A DNA stretch of 64,000 bases from Yinghuangia seranimata (GTDB lineage: Bacteria > Actinomycetota > Actinomycetes > Streptomycetales > Streptomycetaceae), in assembly GCF_029953285.1 (NCBI RefSeq), contig NZ_JASAOI010000019.1, positions 124,001 through 188,000 of the forward strand, read 5' to 3'. Each line of letters starts with the position of its first letter. Positions within the stretch are counted from its first letter, which is position 1. Shown piece by piece: positions 1 to 7,675 of this stretch. A program made the position numbers and the translations under genes. The notes below the pieces were generated by a model. It made no database searches, was not told the origin of the DNA, and worked only from the letters and a program-made list of their open reading frames with translations.

Positions 1-98
1 CCAAGGGCGTCACCGACAGCCCAGACGGCCCCCGGATAGACGTTGTCTTGGAGCCCGCGCTGGAGCAGTTCCTCGATGCGGTCGGTGCTGAGGGTCAT
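1..98 (-). CDS. Serine hydrolase (beta-lactamase family), N-terminal fragment cut by the window edge
   Basis: Only the first 32 codons are inside the window. The peptide begins MTLSTDRIEELLQRGLQD and runs into a VYPGAVWAVGD segment, the usual opening of class C beta-lactamase-like serine hydrolases, which precedes their first beta strands. The catalytic SxxK lies outside the window. The ATG is preceded by GGGAG at about 4 nt. The gap to the glycosyltransferase upstream is only 48 nt, so it is probably the last visible gene of that operon. The family call rests on a short stretch and is tentative. Confidence 0.55.
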   Translation of the reverse strand, partial: MTLSTDRIEELLQRGLQDNVYPGAVWAVGDAL

Positions 99-146
99 GG
101 TCTCCCTGTTCGCCGGGTCGTCCCTGATGGTCAGCCTAGTGACGGT

Positions 147-1265
147 TCAGGCGTATTGCTGACCCAGCGTGTTCAGCGCGTCGGCCGTGGCACCGAGGGG
201 GTATCGGGCAGCGTTGCGACGCCCGGATTCACGGAGTGCGTCAAGCAGGCCGGGACTGGTCTGAAGGCGTGCGAGGTCGCGGGCGAGGCCGGTGGCGTTG
301 GCGAAATCGGTGGGCAGCCCGGTGCCTCGGAGGGTCTCGTTGAGGCCGGGGACGGGCTGGTAGAGGACCGGCAGCCCACAGGCTTGGGCTTCGAGGGCTA
401 CCAGGCCCATGGCTTCCAGGGTGGTGGAGGGCATCGCGAGGACATCGTGATCGGCGAACACCTGCCACAACTGCCGGCGCGGAAGCCAGCCGAGGTAATG
501 TGGGCGTACTCGCGCATGGCGCAGTTGCGGGGCGAGGGCTCGGTATTCGGCAGGCGGCGCAGCGATGCTCACCTCGACGCCTTGAGCGAGGGCCAGGGCT
601 CGCAGCAGTTGTTCTGCGCCCTTCTCTCCTGTGAGTCGACCGGCATACAGCATGCGTAGTCGGCCATGGAGGGTACGTGCTGGACGCGGCGGCGGATTCG
701 TGATCAGGCCCTCGGGGATGCCCCACGGGATCTGCACGATGCGGGCGCGGGCAGTGGTCGGCGCTAACGGCAGCAACCGGTCGGCCATCGCGGCGGTGGG
801 AACCACGATTTGGCGGGCTGCGTTGACGGTCTCGCGGAGCACTCGGGCTTGGGTGCGGTTGGCGGCGGCGACGAGCAGGTCGGTGCCGTGGACCAAGGCG
901 ATTCGGGGATGCCTGGGTAGTGCTCGGATCAGGGCCGGCGCTGCGCCGTAGGTCAGGTGCTGGAGGTGGACCATGCCGATGTCCGCGGTTTTGACAGCGG
1001 CGGCGAGCGCGGCGGAAAGCTTGGCGACGTAGGCGTGGTAGGCCGCGCCGTCGGTGCTCTTCCCGTCGACAGACAGCAACTGCAGGCCGGGCTTGAGCGT
1101 GCGTGGTGGGTTGGTCGGCGGCGTGAGCATAAAGGCATGTGCCTGGATTCGCGGGGTCGGGCCGGTGTACAGGTCGAGGAACAGTTCGACGCTGCCGCCG
1201 GGGCTGCCCGCGGGCAGGTCGAGGGCAGTGGCGACCGGGATCGATGCGTGGGGGCTGCTGCTCAT
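147..1265 (-). CDS. GT4-like family glycosyltransferase
   Basis: A protein of 372 residues with the GT-B two-domain layout. The C-terminal half has a LYAGRLTGEKG segment (start of the nucleotide-sugar domain) and the retaining GT4 signature around EAMGLVALEAQACGLPV, whose two glutamates form the E-x7-E motif. It should move a sugar from an activated donor; donor and acceptor cannot be told. There is no signal peptide or membrane segment, so it is cytosolic. The ATG at 1265 overlaps the stop of the preceding deaminase-like gene in an ATGA, which fixes this start; the longer open frame upstream lies inside that gene. Fifth gene of a coupled operon, suggesting that a small nucleotide-like product is glycosylated late in a pathway (inference). 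Confidence 0.85.
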   Translation of the reverse strand: MSSSPHASIPVATALDLPAGSPGGSVELFLDLYTGPTPRIQAHAFMLTPPTNPPRTLKPGLQLLSVDGKSTDGAAYHAYVAKLSAALAAAVKTADIGMVHLQHLTYGAAPALIRALPRHPRIALVHGTDLLVAAANRTQARVLRETVNAARQIVVPTAAMADRLLPLAPTTARARIVQIPWGIPEGLITNPPPRPARTLHGRLRMLYAGRLTGEKGAEQLLRALALAQGVEVSIAAPPAEYRALAPQLRHARVRPHYLGWLPRRQLWQVFADHDVLAMPSTTLEAMGLVALEAQACGLPVLYQPVPGLNETLRGTGLPTDFANATGLARDLARLQTSPGLLDALRESGRRNAARYPLGATADALNTLGQQYA

Positions 1266-1810
1266 CGGTGGGCTCCGTCGTCCCGTCGTTCCAGTTCTTC
1301 GTAGAGGCGTGAGGTGTCGATGCCGTTGGTGGCCGTGTACTTCAGACCGAGGAGCTGGTAGCTGGCCGCAGCGCCGAACGTCTGGAGAAAGACCAGCTTT
1401 CCGAAGGTCATGCCCGGGTGGATGCGAACAGGGCGAGCGGCACGGATCTCGAGCGTCCACTGGATCGCGTGGCCAGCGTGTCCAAGGGGTGCCGACACGT
1501 GCACCCAGATGCCCAGCGCGCCGAGAGTTCGGTCGCCGTTAAGGAATTGCGCGTACCGCTCAGACCCGGTGCGTTCCAGCGTGTGCCCGAGGTAGAGAAC
1601 CCCTGGACGCAAGACGATCCCGTCGTCGCCGATGCGCTGTTCGATGAACTCGGTAGGGGCGGCAGCATCGAGGTCACCATGGCAGGAGCGCAGCAGTGGG
1701 CCGAGCCGCCAGTCGTAGGCGTTCGGCGACAGCCGTTCGGGGGTGTATGGGTCGATCGTGATCTCGCCAGAGGCGATGCCTGCCACGATGGCGCCTCGGG
1801 TGAGGATCAC
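1262..1810 (-). CDS. dCTP deaminase/dUTPase-fold protein, paralogue 2 (keeps catalytic Glu, lost motif 2)
   Basis: 182 residues of the trimeric dUTPase/dCTP deaminase fold. Shared family features are LSPNAYDWRLG near 28-38, the VLRPGVLYLGHT segment near 66-77 and PVRIHPGMTFGKL near 127-139. Aligned without gaps to E. coli Dcd, Glu121 sits at the catalytic Glu138 (WTLEI). The phosphate-binding GRSSxxR is replaced by GDRTLGA, so both Ser and both Arg (110, 111, 112, 115 in Dcd) are gone. A homotrimer should therefore bind triphosphate poorly. It starts with GTG at 1810, overlapping the stop of paralogue 1 as GTGA. The neighbouring paralogue has the opposite defect, which suggests a mixed oligomer. 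Confidence 0.85.
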   Translation of the reverse strand: MILTRGAIVAGIASGEITIDPYTPERLSPNAYDWRLGPLLRSCHGDLDAAAPTEFIEQRIGDDGIVLRPGVLYLGHTLERTGSERYAQFLNGDRTLGALGIWVHVSAPLGHAGHAIQWTLEIRAARPVRIHPGMTFGKLVFLQTFGAAASYQLLGLKYTATNGIDTSRLYEELERRDDGAHR

Positions 1811-2349
1811 GATGCCACCGATCGGGCAGGACGCCGGTCGCGCCAGTAGGCAGAGGGTTGTGGCCCCGTTGCGGCCTGGTATTTGCCTTCGTACAAGGCG
1901 ATGGGGCCGACGGCGACGAAGAACATGATCTGCCCGATCTTCATGCCCGCGTACACCCGCAACGGCCGGACCGGGGAGAGCATCAGGGTCCACTGCCCAT
2001 GGAAGCCGATGTCGCCGATCGGCGCGGTGATCTCCACGAATAGCCCGAGCCTGCCGACCGAGGAACGGCCGAACAGCAAGGGCACGAAGGTATCGGAGCC
2101 GACCTCCTCGATGGTGTGGCCGAGGTACAGCTCACCGGGTTGGAGGACGAATCCGTCGACTGGGTCGATGTCGTGTGCACGCGTGGGGTTGGGACGGTGG
2201 GCATCAATGACGGGTCCGGTATAGGTGAGCAGGGTCGGGCCCAGTCGGACGTTGTAGCTGTTGGGATTCACCTGTTCGGGTTCGAACGGGACGATTCGCA
2301 GACGGCCGTCGTGCGCGGCGGCAGTGATCTCGGGGCCGGTGAGGATCAT
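1807..2349 (-). CDS. dCTP deaminase/dUTPase-fold protein, paralogue 1 (keeps motif 2, lost catalytic Glu)
   Basis: 180 residues, close to the length of bacterial Dcd (about 190). VNPNSYNVRLG near 27-37, FVLQPGELYLGHT near 67-79 and the motif-2 phosphate loop GRSSVGR at 94-100 are intact. The residue aligned with the Dcd catalytic Glu138 is Met123 (WTLML at 120-124), in an ungapped alignment counted from the RSS motif. Alone it could bind a nucleotide but should not deaminate by the known mechanism. The ATG at 2349 overlaps the phosphatase stop as ATGA. Possible roles are the phosphate-binding partner of paralogue 2, a nucleotide sensor, or an enzyme with changed chemistry. Confidence 0.87.
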   Translation of the reverse strand: MILTGPEITAAAHDGRLRIVPFEPEQVNPNSYNVRLGPTLLTYTGPVIDAHRPNPTRAHDIDPVDGFVLQPGELYLGHTIEEVGSDTFVPLLFGRSSVGRLGLFVEITAPIGDIGFHGQWTLMLSPVRPLRVYAGMKIGQIMFFVAVGPIALYEGKYQAATGPQPSAYWRDRRPARSVAS

Positions 2350-3569
2350 GACGGGTCTCCCGTCGGGGTTGGTGCGGTCAGGACGAGACGCAGCAGTTGG
2401 CCGAGGGACAGCCCGGCGTCGAGGGGGCGACCGCCGTACTCGTCCGCGATGGCCTCGGCGAGGTAGCCCGTGGTGACGACTTTGTTGCTGCCGTCGGGCA
2501 CCGGCGCGGGCCAGGTGACCATTGGTCCCGCGCGTTTGGTGAGGCGGGCGAGCAAGTTGGCGCGCTGCCCGGGATCGGTGGGCCATCGTGCGTGCACGAG
2601 CCGGTTCCCGAAGGGTTCGAGCGTGAGGAGGTCACCAAGGCGCAGTACGTTCCCGAGCCGGGTGAGGCGGAGCGAAGTCTCGTTGAGGACGGCCGGGGCA
2701 GCGAACCGGTGGCCGATCTCGGCAGCCGCTGCCGCCGTCAGCACCGCGCGGTCTGGCGTCTGAGCCCGCCATACCGGGGCGAGCTGACCTAGTGGTGCAG
2801 CTAAGCGGCTGTGCAGGACGCCGAGTTGCCGACTGAAGCCGGCCAGCGGGGGCGGAACGACGACGGTGCGGGGAAACGGTGTCGGTGTCGCGGTCCAGCC
2901 GCCCGCGTGGGGCTCGGCGATCGCGCAGCCGGTCGCGAGTTCCGGTCCCTTGACCACGACGGTGCCGCCAACGCGGCTGGGCCCGTGCAAGGGACTGTGG
3001 CAGTGCCCGGCGAACACCACGTCGAGGAACCCACACCTGTCGGCCAACTGAAGGTCGTTGGCGAACCCGGAGTGGGACAGCACGACCCATGCATCGGCCC
3101 GCTCCTGATGCGCAGTGAACAGACGCATAAGCGCGCTGACGGGTTCGGCGACTTCGTGACCAGCGCGGTCGGCGCCCGAGATGGCATCGAACGCCTGGGG
3201 GCTGATGACCGCAGTCACAGCGGTCCTGACTCCGGCGATGGTGAAGAACCGCACTGGCGCGAACAGCAAGCGCCCAGAGCGGTCGACGGCGTTGGCGCAC
3301 ACCGTGAGGTTCCGGAGAATGGGCTCGAAGTGGTGTTTCCAGCCGTGATTGCCCGGCGCAACAACGTCGTAGAGCGTGTGCAGTATCTGCCGTTCGACTT
3401 CGCCGTGACCGAGCCGGTAGTAGCCGGATCCCTCGAAGAAGTCGCCGCAGTCAGCGATGAGCGCTTCGGACCGTGCGGCGTGAAGGTAAGCAAGCATCGG
3501 GGCAGCGTCGTCGAATGAGGAGTGCACGTCTGTTGTGGCGACGATCCGCGCTAAGCGTCGATTACTCAC
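2346..3569 (-). CDS. Metallophosphatase, 5'-nucleotidase-like family
   Basis: 407 residues with the dimetal phosphoesterase ligand set in order: DVH (14-16), GD with the following FF (42-45), GNHG (73-76), LSHSG (165-169) and GHCH (188-191). GNH is followed by Gly, not the usual Glu/Asp. A C-terminal region with LGNVLRLGDLL and PFGN resembles the 5'-nucleotidase C domain that selects nucleosides. Unlike most such enzymes it has no signal peptide, so it should act on cytosolic nucleotides or phosphorylated intermediates. The start is GTG at 3569, overlapping the transferase stop as GTGA. In this operon it could remove a phosphate from the product of the MurA-like enzyme or of the deaminase pair (inference). 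Confidence 0.88.
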   Translation of the reverse strand: MSNRRLARIVATTDVHSSFDDAAPMLAYLHAARSEALIADCGDFFEGSGYYRLGHGEVERQILHTLYDVVAPGNHGWKHHFEPILRNLTVCANAVDRSGRLLFAPVRFFTIAGVRTAVTAVISPQAFDAISGADRAGHEVAEPVSALMRLFTAHQERADAWVVLSHSGFANDLQLADRCGFLDVVFAGHCHSPLHGPSRVGGTVVVKGPELATGCAIAEPHAGGWTATPTPFPRTVVVPPPLAGFSRQLGVLHSRLAAPLGQLAPVWRAQTPDRAVLTAAAAAEIGHRFAAPAVLNETSLRLTRLGNVLRLGDLLTLEPFGNRLVHARWPTDPGQRANLLARLTKRAGPMVTWPAPVPDGSNKVVTTGYLAEAIADEYGGRPLDAGLSLGQLLRLVLTAPTPTGDPS

Positions 3570-4897
3570 CGGTTCACCCCGACCTCGATCGGAGTGATGT
3601 CCGCGCCAAGTTGACGCAACTTGGCTGGCAAGTCGGGATGACCGCGGCGGAGTTGATCGAGGTTTGTCACCGTCGAGGCTCCGTGGGCGCTCAACGCGGC
3701 GATGAGTACGGCGCTACCAGTGCGGATGTCGGTCGCTGCCAGTCGGGCGCCAACCAACTTCTGCGGCCCGGTCAGGCGGCACCGCGTGGGAGACAGCTCC
3801 TCGATATCCGCACCGAGGCGCGCGAGTTGAGGCAGCAGGTTCCCATGGCGGCCGGGGTTGATGTCGTCGGCGAACAGGTGGGTACCACGCTGGCCGAGCG
3901 CCAGGGCGATCAGTGCCGGTTCGAAGTCCGCATCAAGTCCCCCCGGTTCCAAAGACGCGACCGCGCGCAGTGGTGCGCCGGTGGGGTGAGCGTCGGCAGC
4001 ATGAACCAGCAGGCCCTCTGCCACGCACTGGGTAGGGATGCCGAGCCTGTTGAGCGCATCGGCTACCGGAGCAACGTCCGCGCCGCACACGCCCTCGATC
4101 CGGGCGCTGCCTCCCGTCGCGGCGACCGCACAGGCCAGCGTGGCGGCCTCGACCTTGTCACCTGCGACCGTCCAGGCCAGCCGGGGCGGCGCTTCGGCCG
4201 GGTGCGGGGTTAGCACGAGCTGTCCGGTATCGGTATCGATCTGCCATCCGGCGGCGCGAAGGGCAATGCACATGCCGACGAACTCCGGGGATTGGTTTGG
4301 GTTTCCCAGGATCAGACGGGTGTCTGAGACGATCGCTCGCAACACAGCCACCACGCTCGCCCCTCGCGACCGGAACGGCAGATCGATACGCACGGTGGTC
4401 GGCACATTCGGCGTGGCGGTCACCTGGTAGCCGTACTCGTCGATGGCTACGGCATCACCGAACGCGCTGTACACATCGAAATGCAGGTCCATACCGCGGT
4501 CACCGATGGCGCAGCCGCCGGGCCACGGCAAGCGAGCCTGCCCGAACGAAGCCAACAGTGCAGGGACCAGGTAGTACGAAGCGCGGATGGCGGCCGCCTG
4601 GGCAAAACTCGGATGCCCGGCGTCGGGGCGCGCTCCGGGCCGGACGACGATGGCTTGGGCGCGGTCGACGGGCCGGGTGATCTGGAAGCCGCCTACGGCC
4701 AGCATCGACAACAAGTGCTCGACATCGCCGATGGCGGGCACACGGTCCACCTGCACCGGGCGGCGCACCGCCGCCGCGGCCGCCAGGAGTGGCAACGCGG
4801 CGTTCTTCGACCCGTCGACCGAGACCGAACCGGAGAGCGGACGTCCAGGCCGCACTGCGATGGCGTGTACCCCTGCGATGACTGGGGCTGCGGTCAT
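3566..4897 (-). CDS. UDP-GlcNAc enolpyruvyl transferase (MurA)-like protein in a dedicated operon
   Basis: 443 residues of the EPSP synthase/MurA fold, which transfers enolpyruvate from PEP to a nucleotide substrate. Visible active-site elements are Lys31-Asn32 in DGSKNAALPL, Cys129 in PGGCAIGDRGMDLH (the fosfomycin-target Cys of MurA), the acid cluster LDADFEP near 321-327, GRHGNLLPQL near 349-358 and RRGH near 417-420. The enzyme should therefore be active. It sits with nucleotide enzymes rather than cell-wall genes. Enolpyruvyl transferases of this fold also start nikkomycin/polyoxin-type nucleoside pathways, so a special nucleotide acceptor is likely (inference). The ATG at 4897 has GGAGG 6 nt upstream. 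First gene of the coupled operon. Confidence 0.88.
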   Translation of the reverse strand: MTAAPVIAGVHAIAVRPGRPLSGSVSVDGSKNAALPLLAAAAAVRRPVQVDRVPAIGDVEHLLSMLAVGGFQITRPVDRAQAIVVRPGARPDAGHPSFAQAAAIRASYYLVPALLASFGQARLPWPGGCAIGDRGMDLHFDVYSAFGDAVAIDEYGYQVTATPNVPTTVRIDLPFRSRGASVVAVLRAIVSDTRLILGNPNQSPEFVGMCIALRAAGWQIDTDTGQLVLTPHPAEAPPRLAWTVAGDKVEAATLACAVAATGGSARIEGVCGADVAPVADALNRLGIPTQCVAEGLLVHAADAHPTGAPLRAVASLEPGGLDADFEPALIALALGQRGTHLFADDINPGRHGNLLPQLARLGADIEELSPTRCRLTGPQKLVGARLAATDIRTGSAVLIAALSAHGASTVTNLDQLRRGHPDLPAKLRQLGADITPIEVGVNR

Positions 4898-5090
4898 GAC
4901 TGGCCTCCGAGGAGTCGGGTCCGCGCCGGCGGGCTGGAACGAGTTCGCAACACCTCGCGTTGCGAACGCATGGCCATTCGGCCGGTGTTGACGGTCTGCG
5001 CGTCTGGACCAGCCCTCGGCGTCGATGCGCCGAGGTGGCGGCTCGCCCAGCGGCGCCCGCCGAAGATCCCGGCCAAGAGACCGCAGGGCG

Positions 5091-5486
5091 TCAGCGGTTG
5101 AACCGTGCCCGCACGTGCTTTCGGTCGTCGGACACGAAGACATTCACGTGATCGCTCACCGCCGCGACTATCAGCAGGCCGCGCCCCTGAACCGCGTCGT
5201 CCGCAGGCGCCGGACGATCCAACTGCGGGGCCAGCGCGGGAGCCGGGTCCGACACGTCGAGGTCCAGCGCTCGGTCGGTCACCTCGACCAAGACACCGAC
5301 ATAGTCGGCGATCCGGGCGTGCCTGAGCGCGTTCGTGACGAGTTCGGACACCGCCAACTCCGGTCCGTCCGAGTCCACTCCGTGCATGCTGCAGATCGCG
5401 CGCACGGCGTATCGGGCGGCGGGAACGGCCTCAACCGTAGGGGCGAACTCGTGCCGGTAGCGGGTGTCGGTAGATGCGCGTGACAT
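5091..5486 (-). CDS. AbaA/RsbW-like ATP-binding protein (HATPase_c)
   Basis: 131 residues forming a stand-alone GHKL ATPase domain. The N box is SELVTNALRHA (near 57-67) and a glycine box GRGLLIV follows near the C-terminus; Asp in LDVSDPAP occupies the expected adenine-contact region. Such single-domain proteins are anti-sigma kinases of the RsbW type or, in streptomycetes, parts of abaA/whiJ-like regulatory loci. The ATG at 5486 has GGGAG 8 nt upstream; the longer open frame has no comparable site. It is divergent from the XRE regulator at 5715 across the palindrome array, and 193 nt upstream of the MurA-like gene on the same strand, so it could be co-transcribed with that operon. Confidence 0.82.
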   Translation of the reverse strand: MSRASTDTRYRHEFAPTVEAVPAARYAVRAICSMHGVDSDGPELAVSELVTNALRHARIADYVGVLVEVTDRALDLDVSDPAPALAPQLDRPAPADDAVQGRGLLIVAAVSDHVNVFVSDDRKHVRARFNR

Positions 5487-5583
5487 GAGCAGCACTCCCT
5501 CGGCTGCGGTCGATGCCGCCCCTCCAAGATCACTTTCAGTGATCATGTAGGCGCGATTGGTGACATCGCAAGCGAACACCCCG

Positions 5584-5657
5584 CTGGTTCCACCACGCAA
5601 GCGTGTCGGGCGGAAATTTCCGTCTGAGTGGAAGTTTCCGTGTTCTGGTTCCACTAC
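5584..5657. promoter_or_regulatory. Palindrome and direct-repeat array between divergent regulator genes
   Basis: CTGGTTCCACCAC (5584-5596) and CTGGTTCCACTAC (5645-5657) match at 12 of 13 bases. They flank two palindromes: CGGAAATTTCCG (5611-5622, perfect) and GGAAGTTTCC (5630-5639, near-perfect), whose centres are 18 bp apart. The array lies between the starts of the ATPase (5486, minus) and the XRE regulator (5715, plus). It is the best candidate operator for that XRE protein. This is inferred from position and symmetry only. Confidence 0.5.
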
Positions 5658-5714
5658 CGAGAGTTGCCGCTAGGGTGGTCGGCACAAGCGGCGGAATCGG
5701 GGAAGGAGCCCGCC

Positions 5715-6569
5715 ATGCGTCGCCGAACGCCAACGGTTCGCGCACGGCGCCTCGGCCTGGAACTACGCCAGATGCGCCGCGAGGCCGGACTCAAGCTGGA
5801 ACCCGCAGCCGTACTCCTGGAACGCGCCCCGAGTTCGCTGAGCAGAATCGAGCGCGGACTCCAGATGGTGCGCGCACGGGACCTTCCCTACATCTTCGAC
5901 CAGTACAAGATCGGTCAGGACGACCGGCGGCGCCATGAACTCGTAGCCCTCGCACGGGAGGCGAACAGACCAGGCTGGTGGCAGGAGTACGACGGCCTGA
6001 TCAACGACCCGTACCGCGACTACATCAGCATGGAGAACGAGGCCCTCGAAATCGGCTCCTACTGCCCGCTGTTGATTCCGGGACTGCTCCAGACCGAGGA
6101 CTACGCGCGAACCGTGATCGACGCCAGTCGCGAGTGGGAGACCGCCGCACAGGTCGAAGACGCCGTCAAGGTCAGGCTGGCGCGACAAGACGTTCTTACA
6201 CGGGCCGAACGTCCTTTGCGCCTATGGACCGTCATCGACGAGGGTGTCTTTCGTCGCACGGTGGGCGACCCAGCGCTCATGCGGACGCAGCTCAAGAGCA
6301 TCGTCGAGCTGGCGACCGCTCTCCCCACCCTCACCGTGCAGGTGATGCCCTACAGCGCCGGCGCGCACGCAGGGCTCGACGGCGGCTTCGCTATCCTCAC
6401 GTTCGACGGGGCACCGGACGTCGTCACCGTGAACCACCTGACCTCCACGGTCTACCTGGAGGAGCCGCCCGCCGTGTCGCGCTACAACATCGCCTTCGAC
6501 CACCTCAAGTCGGTCGCGCTATCACCCAGGCAATCCATCAAGACCATCACCGAGTTCACGAAGGAATAG
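5715..6569 (+). CDS. XRE-type regulator with DUF5753 domain (WhiJ-like)
   Basis: 284 residues. The N-terminal helix-turn-helix covers roughly 8-60 (LRQMRREAGLKLEPAAVLL then SSLSRIERG). The DUF5753 ligand/partner domain follows from about 90, with the hallmark LLIPGLLQTEDYART near 121-135. WhiJ-like proteins of this kind repress development or antibiotic genes and work with a small DUF397 protein and an AbaA-type ATPase, both encoded next door. The ATG at 5715 is preceded by GGAAGGAG. It abuts the DUF397 gene without a gap. It probably binds the palindromes at 5611-5639 (inference). Confidence 0.9.
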   Translation: MRRRTPTVRARRLGLELRQMRREAGLKLEPAAVLLERAPSSLSRIERGLQMVRARDLPYIFDQYKIGQDDRRRHELVALAREANRPGWWQEYDGLINDPYRDYISMENEALEIGSYCPLLIPGLLQTEDYARTVIDASREWETAAQVEDAVKVRLARQDVLTRAERPLRLWTVIDEGVFRRTVGDPALMRTQLKSIVELATALPTLTVQVMPYSAGAHAGLDGGFAILTFDGAPDVVTVNHLTSTVYLEEPPAVSRYNIAFDHLKSVALSPRQSIKTITEFTKE

Positions 6570-6788
6570 GTGCACAGCAGCATGTTCAAGCACGACGTGG
6601 ACACCAACTCCGCGGCCTGGGTCCGGAGCAGCTACAGCGACGGCGGGTCCAACTGCGTTGAGGCAGCGGCGATTGGTGACTACACCGGGGTGCGCGACAG
6701 CAAGCTCAGCGGACCCGTGCAGCTCCACGCAGCAGCGGCATGGCGGCACCTCCTCGATGACATCCAGGGCAAGGCCTTGAGAACGTAA
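6570..6788 (+). CDS. DUF397 small regulatory partner protein
   Basis: 72 residues with the DUF397 pattern: AAWVRSSYSDGGSNCVEAA in the first half, VRDSKLSGP in the middle and an AAWRHLLDDI C-terminus. DUF397 proteins are encoded beside WhiJ-like regulators in streptomycetes and modulate them. The GTG at 6570 follows the regulator's TAG directly and has AAGGA at good spacing; an ATG four codons later is a weaker alternative. The arrangement implies one transcript with the XRE gene. Confidence 0.88.
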   Translation: MHSSMFKHDVDTNSAAWVRSSYSDGGSNCVEAAAIGDYTGVRDSKLSGPVQLHAAAAWRHLLDDIQGKALRT

Positions 6789-7069
6789 CCACGCCACGGC
6801 CACTGTCCGGGAACTAGCCGGACGCCCCTTGCTCCTTCATGGGTCGAACTCATCTGGCCCGGACCTGCTTCGCATGCCGCTGCTGCGCTTACGCGGAGCC
6901 GCGCACGCCTTGGGGTGTTGCAGCACCACGGCCATTGCCTGGCACCATCCAGCCGTGACCCGTCAACGTTCGCAATGCGGAGACCGAGATCCCGAGATCC
7001 GAAGCTGCCGACGGGCGATGGCCTCGGGGCGACGCTGGATCTGCGCTGCGGTGAAGGTACGCGTCGCCA

Positions 7070-7675
7070 TCAGACACCGCCGAGTACCGCCGCGGCCTTG
7101 TCGATGAGCGCCAACGCCTCATTCCCACGGACCGCCATCGCCGAGTACGCCTCGAACTGCTGGCGGTAGGCCGATATCTTCTCGGGCTCATCGAACATCA
7201 GGTAGAAGGCGATCAGTTCGACGCTGACGCATGCGTCGTCGAACAGGTGAAAGCTCTCCGAGATCGTGCTCCGTCGGCCCGTGCCCTGCGGGATGATCCC
7301 TACGTCCACATTGGGCCGCTCCATGCCGGCCTTGAGCGCCTCGAACTGGTCCAGGAGGGTCTTCCGGTCGCAGATTGCCGCGTAGAGCCCGACCTCCTCC
7401 AAAAGGTAACTGAACGACTTGTCCGGAGCGTCGAGCAGCCGCGCCCTTTCCAGACGCGCCTGCACAGCTTCGGCCACGTCCCGGATGCCGTAGTCGCGTC
7501 GCTCGGTCTGGACGTTCGCGAGGATCGCCTCGATGTACGGGCCGGTCTGGAGCAGCCCAGGGATGATGTCGCTGTAGGCGCGCAGCTCACGCGTCCGCTC
7601 GAACCGCGGCAGTACCTCGCGCTGCGACGGCGCGAGCCCTTCCTTCTCCTCGTCGTACCACTCCTGGATGATCAC
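7070..7675 (-). CDS. Stand-alone DUF5753 protein lacking the helix-turn-helix
   Basis: 201 residues matching only the C-terminal part of XRE-DUF5753 regulators. It opens with IIQEWYDEEKEGL and reaches the domain hallmark DIIPGLLQTGPYIEAIL within 55 residues, so there is no room for a DNA-binding domain. The GTG at 7675 has a strong GGAGGGG site 7 nt upstream, so this looks like a real start rather than an accidental remnant. No helix-turn-helix was recognised in the other frames upstream. It may titrate the ligand or partner of a full-length relative, such as those at 5715 and 7964, or it may be a 5'-deleted gene. Confidence 0.72.
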   Translation of the reverse strand: MIIQEWYDEEKEGLAPSQREVLPRFERTRELRAYSDIIPGLLQTGPYIEAILANVQTERRDYGIRDVAEAVQARLERARLLDAPDKSFSYLLEEVGLYAAICDRKTLLDQFEALKAGMERPNVDVGIIPQGTGRRSTISESFHLFDDACVSVELIAFYLMFDEPEKISAYRQQFEAYSAMAVRGNEALALIDKAAAVLGGV

